A DNA stretch of 9,206 nt. Source: Acidobacteriota bacterium (GTDB lineage: Bacteria > Acidobacteriota > Terriglobia > Versatilivoradales > Versatilivoraceae). The stretch covers positions 1-9,206 of the forward strand of contig JAPOZE010000060.1 of NCBI GenBank assembly GCA_026706225.1, given 5' to 3'. The notes beneath the pieces were generated by a model. That model was not told the DNA's origin, did no database searches, and saw only the letters and a program-made list of their open reading frames with translations. Positions within the stretch are counted from its first letter, which is position 1. Every line of letters begins with the position of its first letter. Shown one piece after another: positions 1 to 6,125 of this stretch. The translations under genes and the position numbers were made by a program.

Positions 1-1
1 G

Positions 2-193
2 GAATCCCAGCCCAAGTCCGAGGGTGATTCCAAGCCTGCCGCCGATTCCAAGTCGGGTGCGGAAGCCAAATCCGGCGCCGAGTCCAAATCCACCCCCGAA
101 TCCGCCGGTTCCGGGACCGGACCCGGCAACGGCAGCAAGCCGTCGGACTCCGGCTCAAAAAGCGAAAAGACTCCCTCCTCTCCGAAACGCTGA
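2..193 (+). CDS. C-terminal tail of an unidentified protein (partial at left edge)
   Basis: The frame starting at base 2 is open from the window edge to a TGA at 191-193 and gives 63 residues. The tail is almost entirely Ser, Lys, Glu, Gly, Pro and Ala and ends in SPKR. It contains a loose six-residue period (SKSGAE, AKSGAE, SKSTPE at about residues 17-34), so it should be disordered. Codon third positions in this frame are mostly G or C, as in the neighbouring real genes. The competing +1-shifted frame would give a Pro/Arg-rich peptide running into the next gene and is less likely. No domain is visible, so no function can be given. The frame is the same as that of the downstream LRR gene but is separated from it by two in-frame stops (191 and 260). 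Confidence 0.55.
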   Translation, partial: ESQPKSEGDSKPAADSKSGAEAKSGAESKSTPESAGSGTGPGNGSKPSDSGSKSEKTPSSPKR

Positions 194-316
194 GCTGCAG
201 GTTTCCAATGGACTGCGCCCCGGCCTTCGCCCACAGCATCAGAGAGTACTCGAATGCAGTGACGAGGCAGGAAAATCGGTAACGGGACCCAACCAGCAAC
301 GAAATGGGAACCTGGC
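194..316. other. Intergenic region upstream of the LRR gene
   Basis: This 123-base gap follows the tail gene. I see no convincing -35/-10 pair and no terminator-like hairpin. The LRR gene could therefore be read through from upstream or use a promoter I cannot recognise. The only possible ribosome-binding site is a weak GGGA at 306-309, seven bases before the ATG at 317. The one other in-frame ATG in the gap (254) runs into a stop two codons later, which supports 317 as the start. Confidence 0.4.
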
Positions 317-3300
317 ATGGCTCAGTTCACGCAGCGGTCGCCCGGATTTCTATCGCTGGTCATTTGGATCGCTGGTCTATGGCTGGCTTCGGACCATTCC
401 AACGCGCAAGGCGTCTGCGATCGCACACCGCAGGTGCGCGATGCGCTGGTGAGATCCATCCCCGAAGTATCGACCTGCGGCGACGTCACTCCCGCACACC
501 TGGCCCGCGTCACAGCCCTGACTCTGGAAAAGCGCGCCAACCGGCCCGAGATTGCCGAGCTTCAAGAGGATGACTTCAGCGGGCTGAGCTCCCTCCGTTG
601 GCTTCGCCTTCACCACAATGCCCTCACTGCATTGCCTGAAGGAATTTTCCGCGACCTGAACGCCTTGGAACAGCTAACGCTGCACCACAACGCCCTGACG
701 ACGTTGCCGCAAGCTGTCTTTCGAGATTTGAGCGCGCTCCAAGGGTTGAGCCTGGATGGTAATGCCCTGAATACATTGCCAGAAGGCGTTTTCAGAGGCT
801 TGAACAACCTGCAGATTCTGGGGTTGAGATTCAACTCACTCACGGCGTTGCCCGCGGGCGTCTTCGGAGGTCTGGGCAACCTGAAGGAGCTAAGCCTGGT
901 GGGTAACAACCTGAGTGCCATACCCCCAAAACTGTTCACGGACCTGACTTCCCTGGAGGACTTGTACTTGCCCAGCAACCCCCTGAACACGTTGCCCCAA
1001 GGGGTCTTCAGCAGCTTGCAGTCCTTGAGAGCTCTTTCTCTGCTCGACTGCAGCCTGAGCGAACTGCCCGAGAAAATCTTCAACCGTTCGAGTACCCTGG
1101 CAACTCTGCAGCTCGGCAGCAACTCCCTGAGCGAACTGCCCGTGAGAATCTTCGACGGTCTGAGTTCCCTGGAACTGCTGAGCCTGACTAACAACGAGTT
1201 CGTCTCGCTGCCGAAAGGAATTTTTGACGATGTACTCGACACCCTCACGTTTCTGCAAGTAGACCCCGGACTGATGGCCACGATGGCCTTTAGCTCGACC
1301 GAACAGTCCGTATCTGAAGGCGATACGATCAGGCTGACGGTCACCTTGAATCGAGCGTCGCCGGTAACCGTGCACGTGCCTTACTCGGTGGGCGGCACAC
1401 TCACGAAGGATGCATTGGCGGATCCATCGGCCTCTCCGGAAAGCGGGATTCCCTTCCTTGCAGGCGAGACGAGCAAGGAGCTCGTCTTTACCCTTGCCGA
1501 TGACGCGAACAGTCGAACGGATAGGCTCGAGCTGACCCTGGACGGGTCCATTCATCCCATCAGGCTGCGCAAATCCGACGACACCGGCGATGACAGCCCT
1601 ATTCCGTGGCACTCCCTGTTCGAGCTACCTCCCCAGACAGCCACCCACACCTTGACCGTCTTTGATGCCGACACCTCCCCCGAATTGGGTGGAATCTGCG
1701 GTCGGACCCGACAGGTCGTAGATTACCTGCTCGGGGCTACCGGAGTGGCACGCTGCGCAGACGTCACGCCCTTGGATCTATCTCTCGTGCAACACCTCAG
1801 CATTGACGCCGCAGGAATCACCGAACTCAGATCCAACGACTTCGACGGGCTCTACAAACTGTACAGTCTGTCATTGACTCACAACTCTCTGAGTTCTCTG
1901 CCGGAGGATATCTTTCGCGAACTGTTCAGCCTTGCTGATTTGGACCTGCGTTCCAACTCCCTGACATCCCTACCCAAGGGTATCTTTCGGGGGCTCAGAG
2001 TGATCCGCCTGAATCTCGGTCACAACTCCTTGAGTACGTTGCCCGAGGGAATCTTTAACGGATTGATGCTGTGGCGGCTGTCCCTGGGTCACAATCCCCT
2101 GCATTCACTCCCCCAAGGTATTATTCGCGGGCAGAAAAGCTTGAAGCGTCTGAACTTGTACAACATCTCCGTGAGCAATCTGGACGAGCACATATTTCGC
2201 GGCTTGGACGAACTGGAATTTTTGTTTCTGTATGACAATTCCCTGGCCTCTTTACCGGAAGGAATCTTTCGCGGGCTGAACAAACTGAGCTATCTGGACT
2301 TGTCCAATACCTCTCAACGCGAACTGCCCGAAGGACTCTTTCGCGGGTTGGGAGCATTGTCCGAGCTGCACCTATCGAATAACTCCTTGAGTGAATTGCC
2401 TGCAGAAGTCTTCAATGGGCTGGAAGAACTGGGAAGTCTGGATCTATCGAATAACACCCTGAGCGAACTGTCCTCGGAAATTTTCCATGGGTTGGAGAGC
2501 TTGTATGAGTTGAACTTGAGCGGCAACGATATGGCCTCATTGCCAGCAGGGATATTTGACGATGTACTCGACACCCTGGAAGAACTCGAGGTCGACTCCA
2601 ACCTGCGGGCCGCGCTGGCCCTCGCTTCGATTGAACAGACTGCGGCCCAAGGTACCACCGTCAGGGTGGCGGTGACTTTGAGCCGGGCGCTACCCGTGGC
2701 CGTGCGCGCGACCTATGCTCTAAGCGGTACCGCCACGCCCCAGGACTATTCAGGTCTGTCGCCGTCTCCGGATAGGGGACTGCTGTTTGCGGCCGGAGAG
2801 ACACGAAAGGAAGTGACTTTTACCCTCTCGAGGAACGCCGGCAGGCAGGGAAGGACGATCATCCTGAGCTTGGGCGAGCAGAACCTCGCCTTTCGTCGCG
2901 CCGACGGCACAGGCCCCGACGTTCCCTATGACTATCGCATCGCCTTGCTCGACCTTTCCCCTCACACGTATGTGCACACCGTCACCATTGTCGACTTCGA
3001 TCCGTCAACCTTCACTCAGTCAGAGCTGGCAGGCAAGCAACTGGCTCTAAACAGGACGGGACCGGAAGCCGTGACGGTCGTATTCGATCACGGCAACCGC
3101 TTTCAGGCCGTGACAAGGAGCGAGAAAGAACCGCCCTCGATCCGAAGCGGCAGCTATGCCTACCATCGCACGGCTCCCTACAGGGGACGGTTGATCCTGA
3201 CCTATGATGACGGCGAGACCTGTACCGTGGACCTCACCTTCGCTTCGATCGAGGCGGGTACGTCCAACAGTGATTGTTTTGCAGGAAGCGGGAGTTTTCG

Positions 3301-4756
3301 TTTGACGCGCGAAGGATTCTTATCGTTTGTTCCCGTCATCCTGTCGGCGGCCGGCCGTAACGAATCCTTCTTTACCTCCGAGCTGACCCTGGTCAATCGA
3401 GGATCTGAGCGGGTGGAGCTCAACTATACCTACCGGGCCAAGGCTGGAGGAGGGGGCGGGAACGCCTCCGACACGCTGGCCCCCGGGCGGCAGAGAATCG
3501 AGCCCGATGCGTTCGAGTACCTCAGGAGTTTGGGAATACCCATCCCCGACTCCGGAAATCGCCTGGGGACACTGGTGGTGGACTATCCCACCGGTACCAA
3601 GGTCAACGTGATGGTTCGGACGACGACGGACGTACCCGAGGGCCGGGCGGGCCTGGCCTACACCGGGATTGCGGGTGACGCCGGATTCAATGAACCGGTC
3701 TATTTGTGCGGACTGCGCCAGAACGCACAGGACCGGTCCAACGTGGCCTTTCAGAATATGGGAAGCGTGCAGGAGGGACCCATTACCTTACGCACGACGG
3801 TATTCTCGGGAGACCCGAATGGTTCAGCCCCCCGAGTCTTGGAGGACGTCACTCTGCAACCGGGAGGCTTTCACCAGTATTCCGGCGTGTTGGGCACTGT
3901 CACCAACGGCTACGTAAAGGTGGAGCGGGTGAGTGGAGCCGCGTTGTTTTACGCCTACGGGGTCATTAACGACCAAGCCAACTCGGACGGGTCGTTCGTC
4001 TTTCCCGTCACCGCCAGCTCTCTGGAAGGGAGGAAGGAACAGATCCTGCCGGTGATCGTAGAGACGGGAAACTTCGCGAGCGAATTGACGGTGACTAATA
4101 TCTCGGACTTGGGGCAGCAGGTCATTTTTGTGTTCTATGCGGACGCAGTGCAGACTTCCGGCCGTTGGACATCTTTCGACGTAGTCCTGGAAAGCGGAGA
4201 GCAAAAGATTATTCCCAATATCATCAACGCATTGCGTCAAAAGGAATACATTGTGGGCATCGGACCGGCGGGGCCGCCGATAACTGGGGCCGTGTTTGTC
4301 GATTCAATCAGCGAAGTAGTGATCGGAGCCCGGACGGGCTCACCGTCCGTTGGTGGTGGACAGTACGGCGTCTTCTATCACGCAATACCCGATGATGAGG
4401 TCCTCAACGAGAGCGCCTGGGTCTTCGGACTTCAGCAGAACGAGTCCAATCGGAGCAATCTGGCCCTGATCAACGCCGGTGAATTCGACAATACCTCAAG
4501 CGTCTTCAGCATCGACATCTTCAACGGGGAGACGGGCCAATTGGTCCGGACGATCGCCACCAGACCGATCGCGCCCCATCGCCGTCTCCAGCTCAACGGT
4601 ATTCTGGGCACATACGCGCCGGGGATTACCCAGGGCTATGTTCGAATCAGGAGGATTTCCGGTCGGCATCCCTTTCTGGCCTACGGGGTAGTCAACGATG
4701 GCGCGGCGCCGGGAGAACGGAGCGGTGACGGCGCCTACATTCCAGCGCAGAAGTAG
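317..4756 (+). CDS. Large secreted leucine-rich-repeat / Calx-beta-like surface protein
   Basis: A 1479-residue exported protein, probably an extracellular binding or adhesion protein; the ligand is unknown. Residues 1-31 form a signal peptide (hydrophobic 11-24, cleavage near SNA-Q). Order of parts: a Cys-containing cap (34-86, C34 and C54); nine 24-residue LRRs (87-303) with an LxxLxLxxNxLxxLPxGxF pattern; a Calx-beta-like domain (about 320-450, SVSEGDTIRLTVTLNRASP, AGETSKELVF, HTLTVFDAD); a second cap (about 458-505, C461 and C480); ten LRRs (509-747); a second Calx-beta-like domain (about 764-895, GTATPQDYSG, AGETRKEVTF); a small beta-rich domain (902-997, C969 and C987); and two copies of a ~235-residue module (1001-1236 and 1240-1475). 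Calx-beta domains elsewhere bind calcium and occur in adhesins. There is no C-terminal membrane segment, LPXTG or PEP-CTERM signal, so it is probably released or held non-covalently. LRR and Calx-beta calls are solid by motif; ligand and role are not known. Confidence 0.94.
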   Translation: MAQFTQRSPGFLSLVIWIAGLWLASDHSNAQGVCDRTPQVRDALVRSIPEVSTCGDVTPAHLARVTALTLEKRANRPEIAELQEDDFSGLSSLRWLRLHHNALTALPEGIFRDLNALEQLTLHHNALTTLPQAVFRDLSALQGLSLDGNALNTLPEGVFRGLNNLQILGLRFNSLTALPAGVFGGLGNLKELSLVGNNLSAIPPKLFTDLTSLEDLYLPSNPLNTLPQGVFSSLQSLRALSLLDCSLSELPEKIFNRSSTLATLQLGSNSLSELPVRIFDGLSSLELLSLTNNEFVSLPKGIFDDVLDTLTFLQVDPGLMATMAFSSTEQSVSEGDTIRLTVTLNRASPVTVHVPYSVGGTLTKDALADPSASPESGIPFLAGETSKELVFTLADDANSRTDRLELTLDGSIHPIRLRKSDDTGDDSPIPWHSLFELPPQTATHTLTVFDADTSPELGGICGRTRQVVDYLLGATGVARCADVTPLDLSLVQHLSIDAAGITELRSNDFDGLYKLYSLSLTHNSLSSLPEDIFRELFSLADLDLRSNSLTSLPKGIFRGLRVIRLNLGHNSLSTLPEGIFNGLMLWRLSLGHNPLHSLPQGIIRGQKSLKRLNLYNISVSNLDEHIFRGLDELEFLFLYDNSLASLPEGIFRGLNKLSYLDLSNTSQRELPEGLFRGLGALSELHLSNNSLSELPAEVFNGLEELGSLDLSNNTLSELSSEIFHGLESLYELNLSGNDMASLPAGIFDDVLDTLEELEVDSNLRAALALASIEQTAAQGTTVRVAVTLSRALPVAVRATYALSGTATPQDYSGLSPSPDRGLLFAAGETRKEVTFTLSRNAGRQGRTIILSLGEQNLAFRRADGTGPDVPYDYRIALLDLSPHTYVHTVTIVDFDPSTFTQSELAGKQLALNRTGPEAVTVVFDHGNRFQAVTRSEKEPPSIRSGSYAYHRTAPYRGRLILTYDDGETCTVDLTFASIEAGTSNSDCFAGSGSFRLTREGFLSFVPVILSAAGRNESFFTSELTLVNRGSERVELNYTYRAKAGGGGGNASDTLAPGRQRIEPDAFEYLRSLGIPIPDSGNRLGTLVVDYPTGTKVNVMVRTTTDVPEGRAGLAYTGIAGDAGFNEPVYLCGLRQNAQDRSNVAFQNMGSVQEGPITLRTTVFSGDPNGSAPRVLEDVTLQPGGFHQYSGVLGTVTNGYVKVERVSGAALFYAYGVINDQANSDGSFVFPVTASSLEGRKEQILPVIVETGNFASELTVTNISDLGQQVIFVFYADAVQTSGRWTSFDVVLESGEQKIIPNIINALRQKEYIVGIGPAGPPITGAVFVDSISEVVIGARTGSPSVGGGQYGVFYHAIPDDEVLNESAWVFGLQQNESNRSNLALINAGEFDNTSSVFSIDIFNGETGQLVRTIATRPIAPHRRLQLNGILGTYAPGITQGYVRIRRISGRHPFLAYGVVNDGAAPGERSGDGAYIPAQK
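575..1270 (+). repeat. First LRR array, nine 24-residue repeats
   Basis: Residues 87-303 of the LRR protein are nine repeats of exactly 24 residues (72 bases), each running from one Phe to the next at residues 87, 111, 135, 159, 183, 207, 231, 255, 279 and 303. The repeats share NxLxxLPxGxF, the 'typical' LRR class also seen in Toll-like receptors and many bacterial surface proteins. The seventh repeat has Cys (245) where the consensus Asn stands. The array ends in a degenerate closing unit, GIFDDVLDTL at 301-310. Confidence 0.9.
1223..1245 (+). repeat. Exact 23-bp direct repeat, copy 1
   Basis: Bases 1223-1245 are identical to 2555-2577, starting TTTGACGATG and ending GACACCCT. Each copy encodes the closing peptide of an LRR array (FDDVLDTL). 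The offset is 1332 bases, exactly 444 codons, which marks the length of the duplicated cap/LRR/Calx-beta unit. Confidence 0.9.
1841..2605 (+). repeat. Second LRR array, ten repeats
   Basis: Residues 509-747 hold ten LRRs with boundary hydrophobic residues at 509, 533, 557, 580, 603, 627, 651, 675, 699, 723 and 747. Eight are 24 residues and two (557-580 and 580-603) are 23. The repeat at 603-627 is the most degenerate (NLYNISVSNLDEHIF), with Asp-Glu in place of the LP motif. The array closes with the same GIFDDVLDTL peptide (745-754) as the first array. Confidence 0.9.
2555..2577 (+). repeat. Exact 23-bp direct repeat, copy 2
   Basis: Second copy of the sequence at 1223-1245, at the end of the second LRR array. 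The surrounding repeats have diverged more at DNA level, so this patch is either the best-conserved relic of the duplication or a spot kept alike by recombination. Confidence 0.9.
3317..4741 (+). repeat. Two tandem copies of a ~235-residue C-terminal module
   Basis: Residues 1001-1236 and 1240-1475 align by eye along their length. Matching pairs are FVPVIL/ILPVIV at the start, SELTLVN/SELTVTN (1021 and 1255), GLRQNAQDRSN/GLQQNESNRSN (1132 and 1371), LGTVTNGYV/LGTYAPGITQGYV (1192 and 1430), and RVSGAALFYAYGVIND/RISGRHPFLAYGVVND (1204 and 1446). Each copy is predicted beta-rich and begins right after the preceding domain. I recall similar modules in large secreted proteins of Acidobacteriota-like genomes but know no established name or function. 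Divergence between the copies is substantial, so the duplication is old. Confidence 0.75.
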
Positions 4757-4781
4757 CGCCGATCCGGCCACACCTTGCCGA

Positions 4782-4802
4782 GGGCTGCGACTCCTGCAGC
4801 CC
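4782..4802. terminator. Hairpin between convergent genes
   Basis: GGGCTGC (4782-4788) and GCAGCCC (4796-4802) are a perfect 7-bp inverted repeat with a seven-base loop. It lies in the 62-base gap between the LRR gene and the convergent aminotransferase. A competing pairing, AGGGCTG (4781-4787) with CAGCCCT (4809-4815), is also possible. No T-tract follows on either strand, so it is not a textbook intrinsic terminator. Its place suggests a bidirectional stop or mRNA 3' end protection. Confidence 0.4.
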
Positions 4803-4818
4803 CTGCACCAGCCCTGCA

Positions 4819-5919
4819 TTACCGGAAATTGCGGAGCGCGCCGGCCACCCGGTCCGTCTCCTCGCGCGTCAGTTCCGGAAAAATCGGCAGGGAAAGGATC
4901 TCTCCCGCCAGGGATTCGGCATGGGGAAAGGACCCGTCGCCCTCGGCCCAACACCGGTAGGCCGGCTGGAGATGCAGTGGCAGGGGGTAGTGGATGGCGC
5001 AATCCACGCCTCCGGACCGGAGGAACTCGGCCAGCCCGTCGCGGCGGGGAGAGCGGATGGAGTACTGGTTGTAGACGTGCCTGACCCCCGGAGCGCGATA
5101 AGGCGGGGTGGGCGGGAGAAGCTGCAGGGCCCGGTCGTAAGCCTCGGCGATCCGGATGCGCTTCTCGATCCAGGCCTCCAGATGAAAAAGCTTCACCTTG
5201 AGGATGGCCGCCTGCAGGGAATCCAGCCGACTGTTGAGGCCAGGGAACTCGTGCCGGTATCGGCTTTCCGCCCCGTGCAGGCTGATCATGCGGCACCTTC
5301 GGGCCAGTTCGGGATCGTTGGTCAGCAACGCTCCCCCGTCGCCGCAGGCGCCCAGGTGCTTGGCGGGATAGAAGCTGAGACAGCCGATATCGCCCAGGGT
5401 CCCGGCGCATCGCCCCCGATAGCGGGCTCCCACGGCCTGGGCGGCGTCCTCGATGACCCGCAGTTTTTTCTCCCGGGCAATGTCCAGGATCGGACCCATG
5501 TCGGCGGGATGTCCAAAGAGGTGAACCGGCAGGATGGCTTTGGTCCTGGAGGTGATCCTCTCCTCGATCCGGACGGGGTCCAGGTTGAAGGTCCGCGGAT
5601 CGATATCCGCAAAGACCGGGCGGGCTCCCTGCAGCACGATGGCCTCCACGGTGGCGGCGAAGGTAAAGGGAGTGGTGACGACCTCGTCGTCCGGGCCGAT
5701 CTCCAGGGCCATCAGGGCGATCCGCAGGGCGTCGGTGCCCGAGGCGCATCCCACGGCAAAGCGGACCTCCAGGTAACGGCTCAGGTCGGCCTCGAACTCG
5801 GCCACTGCCCGGCCCATGACGAAGTCGCAATCTTCCATAACCTGCCGGACGGCGGCCTCGATGGGCTCCCTGAGGCTCCGGTGCTGGCGCTGCAGATCCA
5901 CCATCCGGATGGGCGGCAT
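4819..5919 (-). CDS. DegT/DnrJ/EryC1/StrS family PLP-dependent sugar aminotransferase
   Basis: A 366-residue cytoplasmic enzyme expected to transfer an amino group, usually from glutamate, to a nucleotide-linked keto-sugar, giving an amino sugar for surface polysaccharide or glycan synthesis. Family marks: N-terminal MVDLQRQHRSL (6-16), the phosphate-binding GTDAL (61-65), TPFTFAATVEA (83-93), PVHLFGHPADM (131-141), EDAAQAVGARY (157-167), and SFYPAKHLGACGDGGA (182-197) with the PLP-binding lysine at K187. Length is normal for the family. The start at 5919 is chosen because the homologous part begins there and AAGGA lies eight bases upstream; a longer frame reaching 6078 adds 53 atypical residues. 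The pattern is nearest to the 3-aminotransferases (WbpE/WlbC, FdtB/QdtB type), but the substrate cannot be fixed. No other nucleotide-sugar gene is in view and its neighbours run the other way, so it appears monocistronic here. Confidence 0.94.
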   Translation of the reverse strand: MPPIRMVDLQRQHRSLREPIEAAVRQVMEDCDFVMGRAVAEFEADLSRYLEVRFAVGCASGTDALRIALMALEIGPDDEVVTTPFTFAATVEAIVLQGARPVFADIDPRTFNLDPVRIEERITSRTKAILPVHLFGHPADMGPILDIAREKKLRVIEDAAQAVGARYRGRCAGTLGDIGCLSFYPAKHLGACGDGGALLTNDPELARRCRMISLHGAESRYRHEFPGLNSRLDSLQAAILKVKLFHLEAWIEKRIRIAEAYDRALQLLPPTPPYRAPGVRHVYNQYSIRSPRRDGLAEFLRSGGVDCAIHYPLPLHLQPAYRCWAEGDGSFPHAESLAGEILSLPIFPELTREETDRVAGALRNFR

Positions 5920-5938
5920 GGCTGGAATCCTTTCCGAG

Positions 5939-5961
5939 CCGGCCCTTGGCTGGCGGGCCGG
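5939..5961. promoter_or_regulatory. Inverted repeat in the leader of the aminotransferase gene
   Basis: CCGGCCC (5939-5945) and GGGCCGG (5955-5961) form a perfect 7-bp inverted repeat around a nine-base spacer. Allowing one bulged base (5962), GAG (5936-5938) and CTC (5963-5965) extend it by three pairs. It begins 20 bases upstream of the aminotransferase start, between the start and the candidate promoter. It could be an operator or a hairpin in the 5' leader. Seen in sequence; function inferred, and short GC-rich palindromes are common by chance here. Confidence 0.35.
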
Positions 5962-5972
5962 TCTCCGATTCC

Positions 5973-6001
5973 ATCCTAGATAGATCAGCAGGCGTTTCCA
6001 A
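5973..6001 (-). promoter_or_regulatory. Candidate sigma-70-type promoter for the aminotransferase
   Basis: On the minus strand, TTGGAA (5996-6001) and TAGGAT (5973-5978) are separated by 17 bases, each matching four of six positions of the -35 and -10 consensus. Transcription would begin near 5966 and give a leader of about 45 bases containing the inverted repeat at 5939-5961. This is a weak match. Confidence 0.3.
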
Positions 6002-6056
6002 GGGTTATTTTGCCGATTCCCCTTCCTCCCAAACTCCGCCGGAGATAACATCTGCA

Positions 6057-6089
6057 GGCGGCTTGCGAAGCTCGCCAAGGCAACCCGCC
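6057..6089 (+). promoter_or_regulatory. Possible stem-loop in the leader of the Asp-box gene
   Basis: GGCGG (6057-6061) can pair with CCGCC (6085-6089), and CTTG (6062-6065) with CAAG (6076-6079), leaving a five-base bulge at 6080-6084. A short CGA/TCG stem closes inside. It lies 37 bases before the start codon and upstream of the ribosome-binding site. A leader hairpin is possible, but its imperfect form in GC-rich DNA means chance is a real alternative. Confidence 0.2.
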
Positions 6090-6115
6090 GGCTCCACGGG
6101 CCGCTCGATCGAAAT

Positions 6116-6120
6116 GGAGG
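6116..6120 (+). promoter_or_regulatory. Ribosome-binding site that sets the start of the Asp-box gene
   Basis: GGAGG at 6116-6120 lies five bases before the ATG at 6126. The ATG at 6114 overlaps this site, and the more distant in-frame ATG at 5946 would bury the signal peptide about 80 residues inside the protein. The start at 6126 is therefore preferred. Confidence 0.75.
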
Positions 6121-6125
6121 CTTTC

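Noticed and set aside
24..452. A 142-residue Pro-rich plus-strand open frame at the left end
   Set aside because: It overlaps the LRR gene start and reads the Ser/Lys/Glu tail out of frame; its second half has no feature of a real protein.
610..1612. Two overlapping minus-strand open frames (610-1344 and 890-1612) antisense to the first LRR array
   Set aside because: Their apparent internal repeats merely mirror the LRR codons on the other strand.
575..2605. The regular 72-base LRR periodicity considered as a CRISPR or DNA-level tandem repeat array
   Set aside because: The period is in-frame, conserved at protein rather than DNA level, and continuous with coding sequence.
4921..5979. A 352-residue plus-strand open frame antisense to the aminotransferase
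   Set aside because: The protein is low-complexity Gly/His/Asp/Val-rich with no motif, as expected from reading a GC-rich gene backwards.
4496..6001. A 501-residue minus-strand open frame overlapping the aminotransferase
   Set aside because: It is rich in Gly, Arg, Pro and Ala with no recognisable domain, and lies in another frame of the aminotransferase gene, which has all family motifs. High GC keeps stops rare in such frames.
5946..6125. An extended N-terminus for the Asp-box protein starting at 5946
   Set aside because: It would place the signal peptide far inside the protein and ignore the GGAGG just before 6126.
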